Numbered from the stretch's first letter, positions 1 through 16,168 are shown. The stretch is DNA of 64,000 bases from Hormiphora californensis (GCA_020137815.1 CM035351.1:2703409-2767408), one strand, 5' to 3'. Made by a program: numbers and translations. The notes: generated from the sequence alone by a model not told the origin.

Positions 1-1
1 T

Positions 2-4427
<4,426 letters not shown>

Positions 4428-4951
4428 GTTAAGATGTTAGACAAGCTATAAGTAGTACTCCGAGGATGACACGATGTTGTTAAACAGACTAATAAATTGT
4501 ATTGTAGAGATAGTGTATTGGATGAACATTGTACCTATGTGATATGATAACTTGTAGAATTTGTGAAAACTAAATGTGTTAGATGATTTTCTTGAAGCTA
4601 TTTGTTTTTAATGCAAATATCTTTCCTCTAACCAAAGACATTTCAACGGTAAACACATTTGACATGTTACCAGTCTATCGGCTCTCAACACCGGGCGTGT
4701 GTGAAGTAAGGTTCCCCCGCGGCCACTCAATCGAGGTGTTTGGCTTCATCGCCACCAGTTAGACTTAGAGATATAATACACACATGCTTCAAGAGACATG
4801 AACCAATGTCTTGGACTTTACTTATATCACCCTAACTTCCCTTTGACACGGTCCAAGTTTCCAAATCAGTTCATTCTATCACTGTGACATCTTCGTTATA
4901 ACATCGAAAGGTGATGTTCACTAACAAGTCCATCACTAGGTACATGGCATC

Positions 4952-5078
4952 CGGTTACCATGGTGATATGCTACGGTTACCATGGTGATATGCTACGGTT
5001 ACCATGGTGATATGCTACGGTTACCATGGTGATATGCTACGGTTACTATGGTGATATGTTACGGTTATTATGATGGGG
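4952..5078. repeat. 22-bp minisatellite CGGTTACCATGGTGATATGCTA
   Basis: Five to six units, the last ones decayed to GTTACTATGG and GTTATTATGATGG. The array is repeated at 8465-8590 in copy 2 with the same unit order. The core GGTTACCATGG is a motif found widely in this window. Confidence 0.93.
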
Positions 5079-5566
5079 ACCGTCTGTTATCTGATCGATA
5101 CCCGCTGCACACTTTATTTCTGGACCAGACTTCTGGATGTGGAACACCGGAACCCGGATTATAACTTCACCTGAAATCTAACAGGTTGGTATCCAATTAG
5201 TCGTGGTTAGTTTGTTATGAAGAAATATGGTTACCATGCATCAATCAGTGATCTGGACATATCTGACTGCACGGTAAATAGAGGTGCACGGTAGGTGAAA
5301 TATCGTTGATATGATTTTCCGTCCGAGGTTCCGGTAAATCGAGTTTTACCGTTTAGTGCATCTTTCCGCTACATGCATGATGCAGATTGCAGGAACCCCT
5401 GGCTAGCCATGGATTGACCTGAATCAGCAACTGTTTCAAAACTCCCAAGACGGCATCCGGGTGAATGCCTTCGGCATTCACCCGGGCGGGGAAAAAATAT
5501 GAGATATATGAATTAAAAACTGCAGAATTTATGTTTGCCAGGTTTGATTTTTAACATTTTCTTTAG

Positions 5567-7273
5567 GAAGCTGGAGTTTGTTGTGTCATCCTACTCGTTG
5601 ATATTTAGCTTCGCAGACCTCTATCTGAAGGAACCTGACTCTGACCTCAACTCACTTCTCGACGTAGTCGTAAGTAAACTCATCATTACTAGACATTGGT
5701 TGTACATCAGCCAAACCACGACTTACCTGACTAGGGGTGTGCACGGTATAGATAATTTAAAATGCTAAACCGATATATATCAGGTTTGACTTTACAACTC
5801 CAACCTACGTGATTTAGTGTGTACAGTATATGCACTAAACGCTTTTCATTCAGATTCAGGCAACTATTTCTGTTGCTGGCGTTGAAAATGTTGCTGGCGT
5901 TGAAGATGTGGGGGTTCCAGTTGTTATCAGTGGTAGGTAGCATGTTATAGAGTGCTAATAGGTGGCATGTCGATTGTGTAGAAATTTGTCAGCGTCTGAC
6001 AATAATTTCATTGTTTGATGGCCAGGATGTAATAGAGTTAATAATTTTAGCAAAGTGAGAGAACTTAGATGATAATTAAATAACATGTTTCATGACAGCT
6101 AACATGTTTCATGACAGCTAACATGTTTCATGACAGCTAACATGTTTCATGATGACAGCTAACATGTTTCATGACAGCTAACATGTTTCATGACAGCTAA
6201 CATTACACAGGTATATGCCCGGAATCACACCCCAATGTCTACTACCATGGTGACTACTGTTGTGCCTCCGACACAGAGAAGATCGGTGTATCGGATACTC
6301 ATTGTAAAGGGGGCCCTATCACTTTGCAAAGCACCTGTTGTCACAATGACAGTTTCGTGCCGTGTACCCTGCCCCCTTGTACTAACTACATTGTCGATTA
6401 TAAGAATGGAGGTGAGATGGTTATCTACCAGGAACCGACCGAATCAGGAAATACTGGTCCCTGATTGGTTCGGTCGGTTCCTGTTATCTACCCAACACGC
6501 TTACAGAGTGCAGTACGAGCCAAACAAGCTTTAACTAGAGCCTCTAGAAAATATCTTTTACTGTCTTCTTATAGCGCTAATTTCATGGTTACCATGGGTT
6601 TTATAACGCCTCCATCCTTCAGATGGAACCCTGGTTTCTGGGACGGAGGCCACCACTGAGGACAACATCCCGGGCCTGGTCCTGAGTGAGCAAAGCATCC
6701 CTAGTCTGATCCCGAGTAAGGCAGCTTATAAAGTTGGATTATTTTTAGTTGTCACCCCCAAACTCGCATATGATATTTTGTGAAATTTATTAATTTGTGA
6801 GTCTTGCAACATACCACATTACACGTGATAGACTCGTAAAAACGAGTGCACGAGAAGGGGGTGACAACTGTCAACTAAAAAAAATCCGACTTTAGCACAC
6901 TATTCTTCGTGTTCACGTCCTATATCTGTATCAACTTATCACTTTTTACCCCCCCCCCCTCTAACATTTCCCCTCCCCCTCCCACTCTAACATTTCCCCC
7001 CCCCCCCCTCCAACACTGATTACAAACTCCCTCCCCCCCAACATTTCCCCTCCCTCCAACACTATTTACTCCCCCTCCAACACTGTATTTACTCCAGGTC
7101 ACGTGTCGTTTGAATCCTGGTTCTCTATTGACAACCTTATCAGCAGTCAGGAGGAGACCCTACTTGACTATTTCATTTCACCTCTCGCTACTGATGGGGA
7201 TGACATCCAACCATTCATTATGATAATCCCAGAGCCCCTAATAGATCCAGAAGAACAAGATTTCGACTACTAA
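5567..7273 (+). CDS. Duplicated terminal four exons of gene A
   Basis: Exons 5567-5669, 5854-5932, 6211-6411 and 7098-7273 match the last four exons of gene A, with all splice sites, phases and the stop intact. The cysteine-module exon carries several amino-acid changes (for example YYHGDYCCASDTEKIGVSDTHC in place of YFHGDYCCASNTEKIDASDTNC, given here as the direct reading of 6244-6303) while the last exon differs only at silent sites. No copy of the upstream exons precedes it, and no promoter or start is evident. It may be an alternative 3' exon cassette spliced from gene A, or a non-expressed partial duplicate. An AATAAA lies at 7337-7342. Confidence 0.7.
6429..6483. mobile_element. hAT-like MITE, 55 bp, with 8-bp target duplication
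   Basis: A near-perfect foldback beginning CAGGAACCGACCGAATCAGG and ending in the inverse, CGGTCGGTTCCTG, flanked on both sides by TTATCTAC (6421-6428 and 6484-6491). Copy 1 of the duplication has one uninterrupted TTATCTAC at the same place. An 8-bp duplication with CAG...CTG termini is typical of hAT elements. Full-length relatives are at 11694 and 13118. Confidence 0.9.
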
Positions 7274-7673
7274 GTTAAGATGTTAGACGGGCTATAAGTA
7301 GTACTCCGAGGATGACACGATGTTGTTAAACAGACTAATAAATTGTATTGTAGAGATAGTGTATTGGATGAACATTGTACCTATGTGATATGATAACTTG
7401 TAGAATTTGTGCAAACTAAATGTGTTAGATGATTTTCTTGAAGCTATTTGTTTTTAATGCAAATATCTTTCCTCTAACCAAAGACATTTCAACGGTAAAC
7501 ACATTTGACATGTTACCAGTCTATCGGCTCTCAACACCGGGCGTGTGTGAAGTAAGGTTCCCCCGCGGCCACTCAATCGAGGTGTTTGGCTTCATCGCCA
7601 CCAGTTAGACTTAGAGATATAATACACACATGCTTCAAGAGACATGAACCAATGTCTTGGACTTTACTTATAT

Positions 7674-8336
7674 GAGGCATAAACTCTTGCCAGTGGCGCG
7701 TTATTTCAGATACCTTTCTCCCAGCGCGCCGCTGGGAGAAGGTAGCTGTAGTTTATCCGCCACTGGCGGATAAACTGGTTTAAATCACGACGACGATCCC
7801 GAGGCGTAGCCGAGGGAGAGGCGGAGGGGTTTAAACCTATAACGCGTCTGTGGCAAGAGTTTATAGGTTATATACCCTGCTTTAGTTGTTTGTTACAAGT
7901 ATTACACACTAACAAGAGAGAGAACACTAATCAAAACACACAAAGAGAACTGAGAAACAGTCAAAAACATCTCTCAATTGAGTGTACATTGTTTGGTAAC
8001 AGTTACTAAGGAGAGAGAGAAAGAAATAACAAGATATGGGGCATGCCAGACATAACACAGAGGAATTGAGATAGTGAAACAAAAGGGAAGATAAAGAGAG
8101 AGTAATTGGCGGAATGTGTTGTTTCTTTCTCTCCAATTTAGTGTGTAACTCTTCCAAACAGTGTTCCCTCTGTATTTCAGTAAGAACTGATCATTTACAC
8201 ACACTTTGAATGTAACATAGGAGTTAAAAATAAATAACCTGCCAGTGGGAAATAATCTGCCGCTGGACTGGCTGGTTATCGAGAGCGCGCTAGTGGGACT
8301 TCTCGCCACTGGCGCATTATTTAAGTTAGCAGGGTA
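7674..8336. mobile_element. Two adjacent MITE-like insertions in copy 2
   Basis: Absent from copy 1, where ACTTATATCACCC is continuous. A likely TATAT duplication flanks the block. The left element (about 7674-7868) has terminal inverted repeats ATAAACTCTTGCCA...TGGCAAGAGTTTAT and an internal hairpin around CCCGAGGCGTAGCCGAGG. The right element (about 7869-8340) has TATATACCCTGCT...AGCAGGGTATATA. Both contain CGCCACTGGCG-type palindromes, so they may be related. No coding capacity is visible. Confidence 0.75.
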
Positions 8337-9091
8337 TATATCACCCTAACTTCCCTTTGACACGGTCCAAGTTTCCAAATCAGTTCATTCTATCACTGTG
8401 ACATCTTCGTTATAACATCGAAAGGTGATGTTCACTAACAAGTCCATCACTAGGTACATGGCATCCGGTTACCATGGTGATATGCTACGGTTACCATGGT
8501 GATATGCTACGGTTACCATGGTGATATGCTACGGTTACCATGGTGATATGCTACGGTTACTATGGTGATATGTTACGGTTATTATGATGGGGACCGTCTG
8601 TTATCTGATCGATACCCGCTGCACACTTTATTTCTGGACCAGACTTCTGGATGTGGAACACCGGAACCCGGATTATAACTTCACCTGAAATCTAACAGGT
8701 TGGTATCCAATTAGTCGTGGTTAGTTTGTTATGAAGAAATATGGTTACCATGCATCAATCAGTGATCTGGACATATCTGACTGCACGGTAAATAGAGGTG
8801 CACGGTAGGTGAAATATCGTTGATATGATTTTCCGTCCGAGGTTCCGGTAAATCGAGTTTTACCGTTTAGTGCATCTTTCCGCTACATGCATGATGCAGA
8901 TTGCAGGAACCCCTGGCTAGCCATGGATTGACCTGAATCAGCAACTGTTTCAAAACTCCCAAGACGGTTTATGGGCGGAAGGCGCGCGCATCGCAAACTT
9001 ATTAAAACACATCAATGAAGTCTTGCGCGCGGAAATTCATTCTCTCCAGTCTTCCACACGCGTCCATAATTTAGGGAAAATTAGCTTTGAT

Positions 9092-10033
9092 CTAGGGAAA
9101 AATTTGTAACAAGCTAATTCCTTCACCAATTGGTCCCGATGGGTCCCTAGAATCACCAAAAAAAAATCACAAAAAATCCGTGATGGCGAAGTTGGGTTTT
9201 TGGACCACGCCCTTTTACCTGTATTTTCAGTCATGTGGTCAAAATGTAAATTCTCTTAGGAAAGGAGTAGAGACAAATCTAAGGACATTAAAATGTGTAG
9301 CGTCCTCGCATTAGTGGGGGTAGACGCCCATGAAAAGTCTCTATCTCATTTGGTTAATTAGATAATTGGATAATTAGATACGCGCATAGCCGTTTTTGGC
9401 CATATGGCTATAGCCACTTAGGAATGGTTTAGAGACTTTTCACTGGTGCCATTTTGTAGGCAATGGCCAAGTTATGGGGGGTCGATGTCGGACTTTTAAG
9501 CTCTATCTCCAACCGTTTAGCCGTTATTTGGCTTTAAAGATGCTCAAAATGAGCAAAAAACGGTAAAAAGCCGGATTTTGAGCACATTTAAAGTCAAATA
9601 ACGGCTAAACGGTTGGAGATAGAGCTTAAAAGTCCGACGTCGACCCCCCATAACTTGGCCATTGCCTACAAAATGGCACCAGTGAAAAGTCTCTAAACCA
9701 TTCCTAAGTGGCTATAGCCATATGGCCAAAAACGGCTATGCGCGTATCTAATTATCCAATTATCTAATTAACCAAATGAGATAGAGACTTTTCATGGGCG
9801 TCTACCCCCACTAATGCGAGGACGCTACACATTTTAATGTCCTTAGATTTGTCTCTACTCCTTTCCTAAGAGAATTTACATTTTGACCACATGACTGAAA
9901 ATACAGGTAAAAGGGCGTGGTCCAAAAACCCAACTTCGCCATCACGGATTTTTTGTGATTTTTTTTTGGTGATTCTAGGGACCCATCGGGACCAATTGGT
10001 GAAGGAATTAGCTTGTTACAAATTTTTCCCTAG
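9092..10033. repeat. Giant inverted repeat, 459-bp arms
   Basis: Arms 9092-9550 and 9575-10033 are inverse copies with only a few mismatches around a 24-bp loop. The same reading frame, beginning MTENTGKRAWSKNPTS, is therefore present on both strands. The left arm runs out at CTAGGGAAAAATTTG and the right arm at the matching TTTTTCCCTAG, after which LINE-derived sequence begins. Confidence 0.95.
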
Positions 10034-11175
10034 TTTTGGCCATTATTTAGCTAAAATTCCCTTATTACCAGTAGAGAAATCGTCTCGACTTCTTCAGACT
10101 GGTTATGTTCAGACAGTCTCATATTACAAGAACAATTGCTATGTACAATCAAACGTCCAACGCTCATATCTTATGCTTATACATGGAGGTCTTCCAAAGA
10201 AGCTCATTGCCCGCCTTCAGAAGGTGCTTAATTCCTGTGTTAGGTTAATCTATGGACTTCATGGTCATCAAGATGATTACCTGCCCTACCTGAGAGAGAC
10301 TCACATTCTCCCTATCGAGCAACGTGTTGTCTTCAAATCATGTCTTATGGCCTACAAGATCATACATGGAAGTGCTCCAGACTACCTCTGTGAGCAAATA
10401 CCTGCGGACAATGTACTGGATGTACCCCGCCGGACCAGAGCGACTACTGTGCCCGATCTCTTTAAGCTCCGGTACCCCAAACTGTCGAGTGTGAATGCCA
10501 GTTCTAAACTGAGGAAGAGGAGACCGTCAGTTCTCCTACCGGACCTTTGGAATGCCCTCCCCCTCGATCTGAGGTCGTTGACCACTGTGGAATCGTTTAA
10601 GACTCGTCTCAAGACAAGACTGTTCGTGGAATCCTTTGGGGCTGACTAGTTGTGTCTTTCCTCCTTCCGGATTTCCCCTATCGCTATCCTATCACTCGCT
10701 GTACTGTATCAGGTAAGGCGTGTGTTTGTACTGTGTGTCCCTCGTGACAAGTTTTTCTAGCACATCTTTTTGGGTTTGAAGCACGAGTGTCTGAGTGTGT
10801 AATGCTATTTTTATTCAGTGTTCAGTTTCCGCTTTTTCCTGGGCGATGTCTGTGTTGAGGGTGGTTCAGAGATTTATCTGAACCTTTTTTGATCTGATAA
10901 AGTTTTTTGGAGAGGTGTAAAGGTTGTAGAGGATATTTTTTGAAGCTATATTTTTTGTCTTCTTACCATGTATGTCTGTTATGAATCCGATTGTATTTCT
11001 TCCATCTCATGAGAGCAGGTTAATTTGGTTTTTACCACCGTTTTTGAATCTAATTTTGGTTGAGTGTGTGAGTAAACTGCTCTGATTATCCCTCAGTGGC
11101 AGTATTAGCTATGCTATGCTGTCCCTGGGGGATCTGGGCAGGATACAAGTCTAGATATTATTATTATTATTATAC
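10034..11175 (+). mobile_element. CR1/L2-like LINE, 5'-truncated 3' end
   Basis: The frame to 10649 (stop) is the C-terminal end of a non-LTR reverse transcriptase. Recognisable blocks are LQKVLNSCVRLIYGL, YLPYLRETHILPIEQR, LMAYKIIHGSAPDYL and, near the end, DLWNALPLDLR followed by FKTRLKTRLF. This is the usual tail of CR1/L2-type ORF2. The catalytic RT core and the endonuclease are missing. The 3' UTR ends with the CTGTCCCTGGGGGATCTGGG motif and a short ATT repeat (about 11157-11172), a common ending in this clade. The open frame enters from the inverted repeat at 9891, so the first 47 residues are foldback-derived and not LINE. Confidence 0.85.
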
Positions 11176-12085
11176 ATGCTTATATACAGAACATTGCATT
11201 GGCCTGACGCTATATTCTCATTTCTCTCAAGAGAACAGTGGTCAGAGCATTGGCCTGACAGATACTTCTAGCATCTAGGCGTGTCTTATAAAACAAGGCT
11301 GCATGATTATAAAATATCCCTTTATCAGCCACGTGACACAAAATATTCTCGAGGGGAGACTTGTCTAATTTATTAGGTTAAATGATTGAAGTTTTGTTCT
11401 TTATTATACTGATACATAGTTTATATATTTCCAGGATGGATCAGCCGAGATAAGAGGATGACAGATTGATAAATTGAAGGCAGATATATCGCAAAGGTGA
11501 GATATTCCAATGTGTCGAAATGGGGGGAATTGTTGGGGGGACCTATCGATATTTTCTTTTGCTTTTTGTTTCTCTTAGCGCTAAGTCAAGGTGTTTAGGG
11601 ACCCGATTAAAACAAAATGAAGTCATCTAAAGAGTTGGTGTCAAAGAAACGTCATGTCTTACAATGCACATGTGTTCGCTCGAAACGATTAAACAGGAAC
11701 CGACCGAATCAGGAAATACTGGTCCCTGTCCTGCTGATAACCAGTCACTGTGACCTAAATAATGAGTTCTGATTGGTTGTTTACTTGTTTCGGTCGGTTC
11801 CTGCGTTTAAAAAGTTTAAATCGCATGATCAATATAATGGGGTTAGAATTGTTAAAATCGTTTAAAACAGTAATCGTCATCTTTTGCACATGGGTAATCA
11901 GTCGTATTGGCCGCCCACACAGCGCCACCAACGACGCCCAAGATACGTGGTAAGCAATCAGTGTTAGAGGCCAGTATGACGGAGAACCACCTGCGATGAT
12001 GGATCTATATTTGTTTTCTGGCATCCCACAATCATTCAAACTTTTGAAGTTCGTTTCAATACAACGGAATGTCGTACATTATTAA
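11176..12085. other. Non-genic stretch with one MITE
   Basis: Apart from the MITE at 11694-11803 and a GTCAGAGCATTGGCCTGACA motif near 11230 (also at 16217), I see no gene, tRNA or other structure. Confidence 0.5.
11694..11803. mobile_element. hAT-like MITE, 110 bp, full length
   Basis: Begins CAGGAACCGACCGAATCAGG and ends CGGTCGGTTCCTG. Flanks CGATTAAA (11686-11693) and CGTTTAAA (11804-11811) agree at seven of eight positions, fitting an aged 8-bp target duplication. Same family as 6429-6483 and 13118-13218. Confidence 0.88.
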
Positions 12086-15000
12086 TCACGAGAGAGGGGC
12101 TACCCAGTAGGAACGGTTGAAAGTGGTGGTACTGCTCTTGAGAAGGATCGGGCGATCTGGGACTTTGTTCTCACCTAGTTGGGCTCGTATACTCTTAGCC
12201 TCGTTCACCCTGGACGTTCTGAGGTTCAATAAAAACTTAAAATATACTCCACTTTCAATAATTACGAAACAGTAGTAATACACGCATGATAATGGGACTA
12301 ACTAGGTTCTCTTGATTAATAAGATACTCGCATCACACATTTGATACCTTGTTGAAAAGATAAGGTAAAGGAGGGGGTTAAGGAAGTTGTTGATGGTCAG
12401 CATTGTCATGACAAACTGGCTGTATTTCCGTTCCGCCTCTCGACCAAGCTTCGCCGCCCACTCTGGTCTGCGTGATGACGGGGAATAAAATTACAGGCTA
12501 CTACTTTTTTTATAATTGTACTTTGGTGTTATCAAGATTTGATAGGTATGTAATATACCTACCTAGTAAAAATAGCAGTGACTGCTATTCTATTTCGGTA
12601 TAACGTAGTTCCAATAATTATTGCATGTCTCACAGTGCATGACTTCATTGCACAACGCAAGAGACCATAACGGGTGTTACCCGACAAATTGGTAGGGCAG
12701 AAGTCAGTGGGCGGGTGCTTACCTGACAAATTCCAATTACCAAAGACAGGCAGTCATAATTGGACAACTTGTTTCTCGAGATGATCTCACCTCATAATGA
12801 TACAAATGTAGATGGTGAAGGGTATGTAGCAGATACAGAATGCTATCAGCAGGGAAATTATCATACGGGTCAGATCGTACTCGACCCGCCTCATGAACTT
12901 TCGACACACATTCCTTGGCTGGGTCTGGAAGAGGTTAAGGAATCATGTGTCTACTAGCACTAGATATATGTCACTCCTCTAGATAAAAAGCAGTATTGTT
13001 TCAGAATGTTTTGAGGAAGGGAATCACCGGAGATTCGCAGATAAGTAGTAACTATAGAAGGTCGATCACTAAATGTATAGGCTGGTGGGTTACTCTACCG
13101 TACCCGGTACCCATGGGCAGGAACCTACCGAAACAAGTAAACAACCAATCAGAACTCGTTATTTAGCCTCGTTAACAGCCAATCAGAGACCAGTATTTCC
13201 TGATTCGGTCGGTTCCTGCCCATTAGTCCTTCGCAATCGTGGCAGGTGCACAGTTGCTCGACAGTCTATTTCTGGCTGCTATTTCTGGCTGCTATTTCTG
13301 GCTGCAAGACCTATTTCTGGCTGCTATTTCTGGCTGCAAGACCTATTTCTGGCTGCTAGACCTATTTCTGGCTGCAAGCAGCCAGAAATAGATTTAGCAG
13401 CCAGAAATAGATTTTAGCAGCCAGAAATAGGGTTTCTCTCACGTGATCTCTCTATCTCTGTATGGGATACGAGAGACGAATCGGTGAAGTAATTCGGTAT
13501 CTGCAACTAATTGGGTATGGATACGGGAGACGAATCGGTGAAATGATTCGGTATCTGCAACTAATTGGGTATGGGATACGGGACCTGCCAAATTAGTTGC
13601 AGATCGAGTATGGCGTTGTCCTCAGTCAGGCGCTGCTGCTGGACGTGTTGGCGAGGAAGATGGTGGTCGCATAGGAACTGGTCCTTCTTCTTCTTCTGGG
13701 AGGACGCTGGCTAGTGCGAAGCACTAGCCAGTAAGGGGTGGGTGCCATGTGGCTCCCGTTCCCCGTCCTGGGTGGTGTGGCTGGTATGTTGCCAGCTGCT
13801 TCGGCCCAATGGGAATTGGGGATCTGGTGCCATACCAGGTCACAGGGGAAACCTCCCTTTAAGGGGTGGTTTCAGGGGGGTGAAGTATATCCATCGCCTT
13901 CTTATAGAACGATATCGTTTTTCTAAGGGGTTGATGGTGTCTAATTTCGTACATGCTGAGGCGCAGCCTGTCAAAGGATTCCTGTCGGAGTTTCCAGAGG
14001 GCGGGGCATTCAGTGAGTACATGCTTTATTGTCTCATCTTCCATCCCACATGCTGCACAGGTTGTGGTCTCGACTTTCTTTAGTTTTTTCAAGTGATAGT
14101 TCAGGTATTATAATGGATTGTCATAATGAGTCCCACCCACCTTGTTTGTGACACGAGGCATGAAAAGTTACACGATAAGAGATCTATTTATCGGTGATTT
14201 GACGCAATGGGTGTGATAACACATATTCGATGGCGTAAATTTCAAGTTTGGAGCTAGGGGACCGGTAAAACAAAAGAGGTGCCTCTCGTATCCCATACCC
14301 AGTTAGTTGCAGATACTGAATCACTTCACCGATTCGTTTCCCGTATCCCATACCAAATTAGTTGCAGATACCGAATTATTTCACCGATTCGTCTACCGTA
14401 TCCCATACCAAATTAGTTGCAGATACCGAATTATTTCACCGATTCGTCTACCGTATCCCATACCAAATTAGTTGCAGATACCGAATTATTTCACCGATTC
14501 GTCTACCGTATCCCATACCCAATTACAGTTACAGATACCAAATCACTTCACCGATTCGTCTCTCGTATCCCATACAGAGATAGAGAGATCACGTGAGAGA
14601 AAACCTATTTCTGGCTGCTAGACCCTATTTCTGGCTGCTAAAATCTATTTCTGGCTGCTAAATCTATTTCTGGCTGCTTGCAGCCAGAAATAGGTCTAGC
14701 AGCCAGAAATAGGTCTTGCAGCCAGAAATAGCAGCCAGAAATAGCAGCCAGAAATAGCAGCCAGAAATAGACTGTCGAGCAACTGTGCACCTGCCGCAAT
14801 CGTGTATTTTTTTGGGAAATTTTGGGTGGCAATTCACCACCGGTTCCAATATGACCCTAATGGTACCCCGAATCACATCTACATGGGTATATTCTTCTTG
14901 TTTGTATCATGTTAATGTCATAATGTACCTTTCTGTACCTGTCATAATGTACCATAATGTACCTTTCTGTAAAGGAGCATGGTTACAGTGGTCACACTGA

Positions 15001-16168
15001 GCAGTATAACTACCATGTTGGCCGTAGTAAACTCAATCAGCCTGCAAGGTATTACAAATATTATATATCTCCTATATATTATACAAATATTATACAAATA
15101 TTATATATCTCCTGGCATATCAAATGAAAAAAGTTATATATTCATTTCTAAACTATCTCGTGGTATATCAAGTTCATTGCGAGGCAGCTTGGGAGACAAT
15201 TGGATCCCGAAACAGGGCCTCATAATATTTAGTCTAAATACCTCCACATAAGAAAGAAATGTTGATGGTTGCTCTCGTAGGCATACTTGAAGCTTTGAAT
15301 ACACACCTGCGTACTGTTCGTCGCCATGTACTGAAACTAATGGTTGTCTTGGTTACCGATCAGTAGTTACCGTGGTTACCGAACAGTGGTTACTATTAGT
15401 TACGGATATAGGTTGCTAGCTGCACTGCTTAGATGATACTAGGTAACAGATATATAAGTGATCACTGGATAACCGATAGTTACCTGAGTTGTAGTGGTTG
15501 TCATGACAACCACCATGATTGTAGAATGCGTCAGGACGATTGCACTGGCAATGGCACCGTGCCGGTATTGGATTCGGGCTGCGTAGGTAAATGGCACGAC
15601 GACAGCCAGTATTCGGTCCACGGCCAGTAGAACGATTGTCCACATTGTGCTTCTAATGACCAGGCTAGAGAACACCCCATACATGACACAACCCGCCTGA
15701 TGGTGGTTACCATGGTTACATAATCACCGTGGTTACCATGGTTATATAATCACGGTGGTTACCATAGCTACCAACGTTATAGAAACACCTGTTGTTACCT
15801 TTTGTAGTGGCCAATGACTTTCCATGGGGTCTTTTAGCAGGGAGGCTATTCGCATGGGTAACACCATAGTTCCAATGCACAGATCGTATGCAGCAAGGAA
15901 GCTTAGTAGAGACTTGCTGGCACCCCGTCTCATCTGGAGAATTCAGTTGTTATGGTAGCGAATGGAGAATAGTTGCTATGGTAACAAATCGATACAAACA
16001 CTACCTTGCTGGTAAACCCGGGTGTTTAAGAATTTCAGACTTTCATCAGGCCTTTGCATAAAAGTAACAATTTAATATTTGTACCTTTTTGAGGTGAAAG
16101 ACCATTACACAGTTTAGGACGATGATCAGGGTGTCCATCATTATTACTATCGCTATGATTATCGCCAT
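12086..16168 (-). CDS. Class A (rhodopsin-like) GPCR, eight exons
   Basis: Seven-transmembrane receptor assembled here by splice phase. Exons in transcript order: 16168-16085, 15933-15799, 15696-15484, 15330-15242, 15041-14963, 12924-12791, 12467-12348, 12209-12086 (978 nt, 325 residues). All phases join without a frame break. TM1 holds LNCVMV, TM2 SFLAAYDL, TM3 starts at a conserved Cys and ends in AVDRI (DRY position), the fourth exon supplies the second extracellular loop with its Cys (TQVCIQSF), TM6 holds FCICYIPF, and TM7 has the NPLLY motif. The tail ends RSYWVAPLS. The N-terminus is very short before TM1 and a possible acceptor (CTAG) lies just before the ATG, so an upstream exon is likely. 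The intron between the fifth and sixth exons carries two transposons. The ligand is not predictable. Confidence 0.88.
13118..13218. mobile_element. hAT-like MITE, 101 bp
   Basis: Inverse orientation relative to 11694. It begins CAGGAACCTACCGAAACAAG and ends GATTCGGTCGGTTCCTG. Flanks CCCATGGG and CCCATTAG agree at six of eight positions. It lies in the fifth GPCR intron, a few bases from the larger transposon at 13241. Confidence 0.82.
13241..14795. mobile_element. 1.55-kb transposon with satellite-like inverted arms
   Basis: Termini GGCAGGTGCACAGTTGC and the exact inverse are flanked by a perfect GCAATCGT duplication (13233-13240, 14796-14803). Each arm holds tandem copies of TATTTCTGGCTGC with head-to-head inversions (13261-13425; 14605-14770). 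Inside these are units of about 60 bp containing GACGAATCGGTGAA and GTATCTGCAACTAATTGGG (two to three on the left, five on the right, inverted). The centre (13859-14092, minus) encodes a CAACG..H....C fragment, the zinc-knuckle tail that follows RNase H in some LINEs. No transposase is visible, so it is non-autonomous. The 8-bp duplication suits the hAT superfamily, but the termini are not diagnostic. Confidence 0.87.

Larger units (their letters stand above)
5450..8967. repeat. Tandem duplication, copy 2, with two transposon insertions
   Basis: Second copy of 2678-5449, lengthened to about 3.5 kb mainly by a 55-bp MITE (6429-6483) and a 0.66-kb MITE pair (7674-8336), both absent from copy 1. 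Copy 1 therefore gives the empty target site for each. Confidence 0.93.

Noticed and set aside
5567-7273. Independent functional second gene
   Set aside because: No promoter, start codon or signal peptide exon precedes the copied exons, so I list it only as a partial duplicate or alternative cassette.
13859-14092. Host zinc-finger gene
   Set aside because: The CAAC..H....C fragment lies at the centre of a transposon with perfect target duplication and resembles a LINE zinc-knuckle tail.
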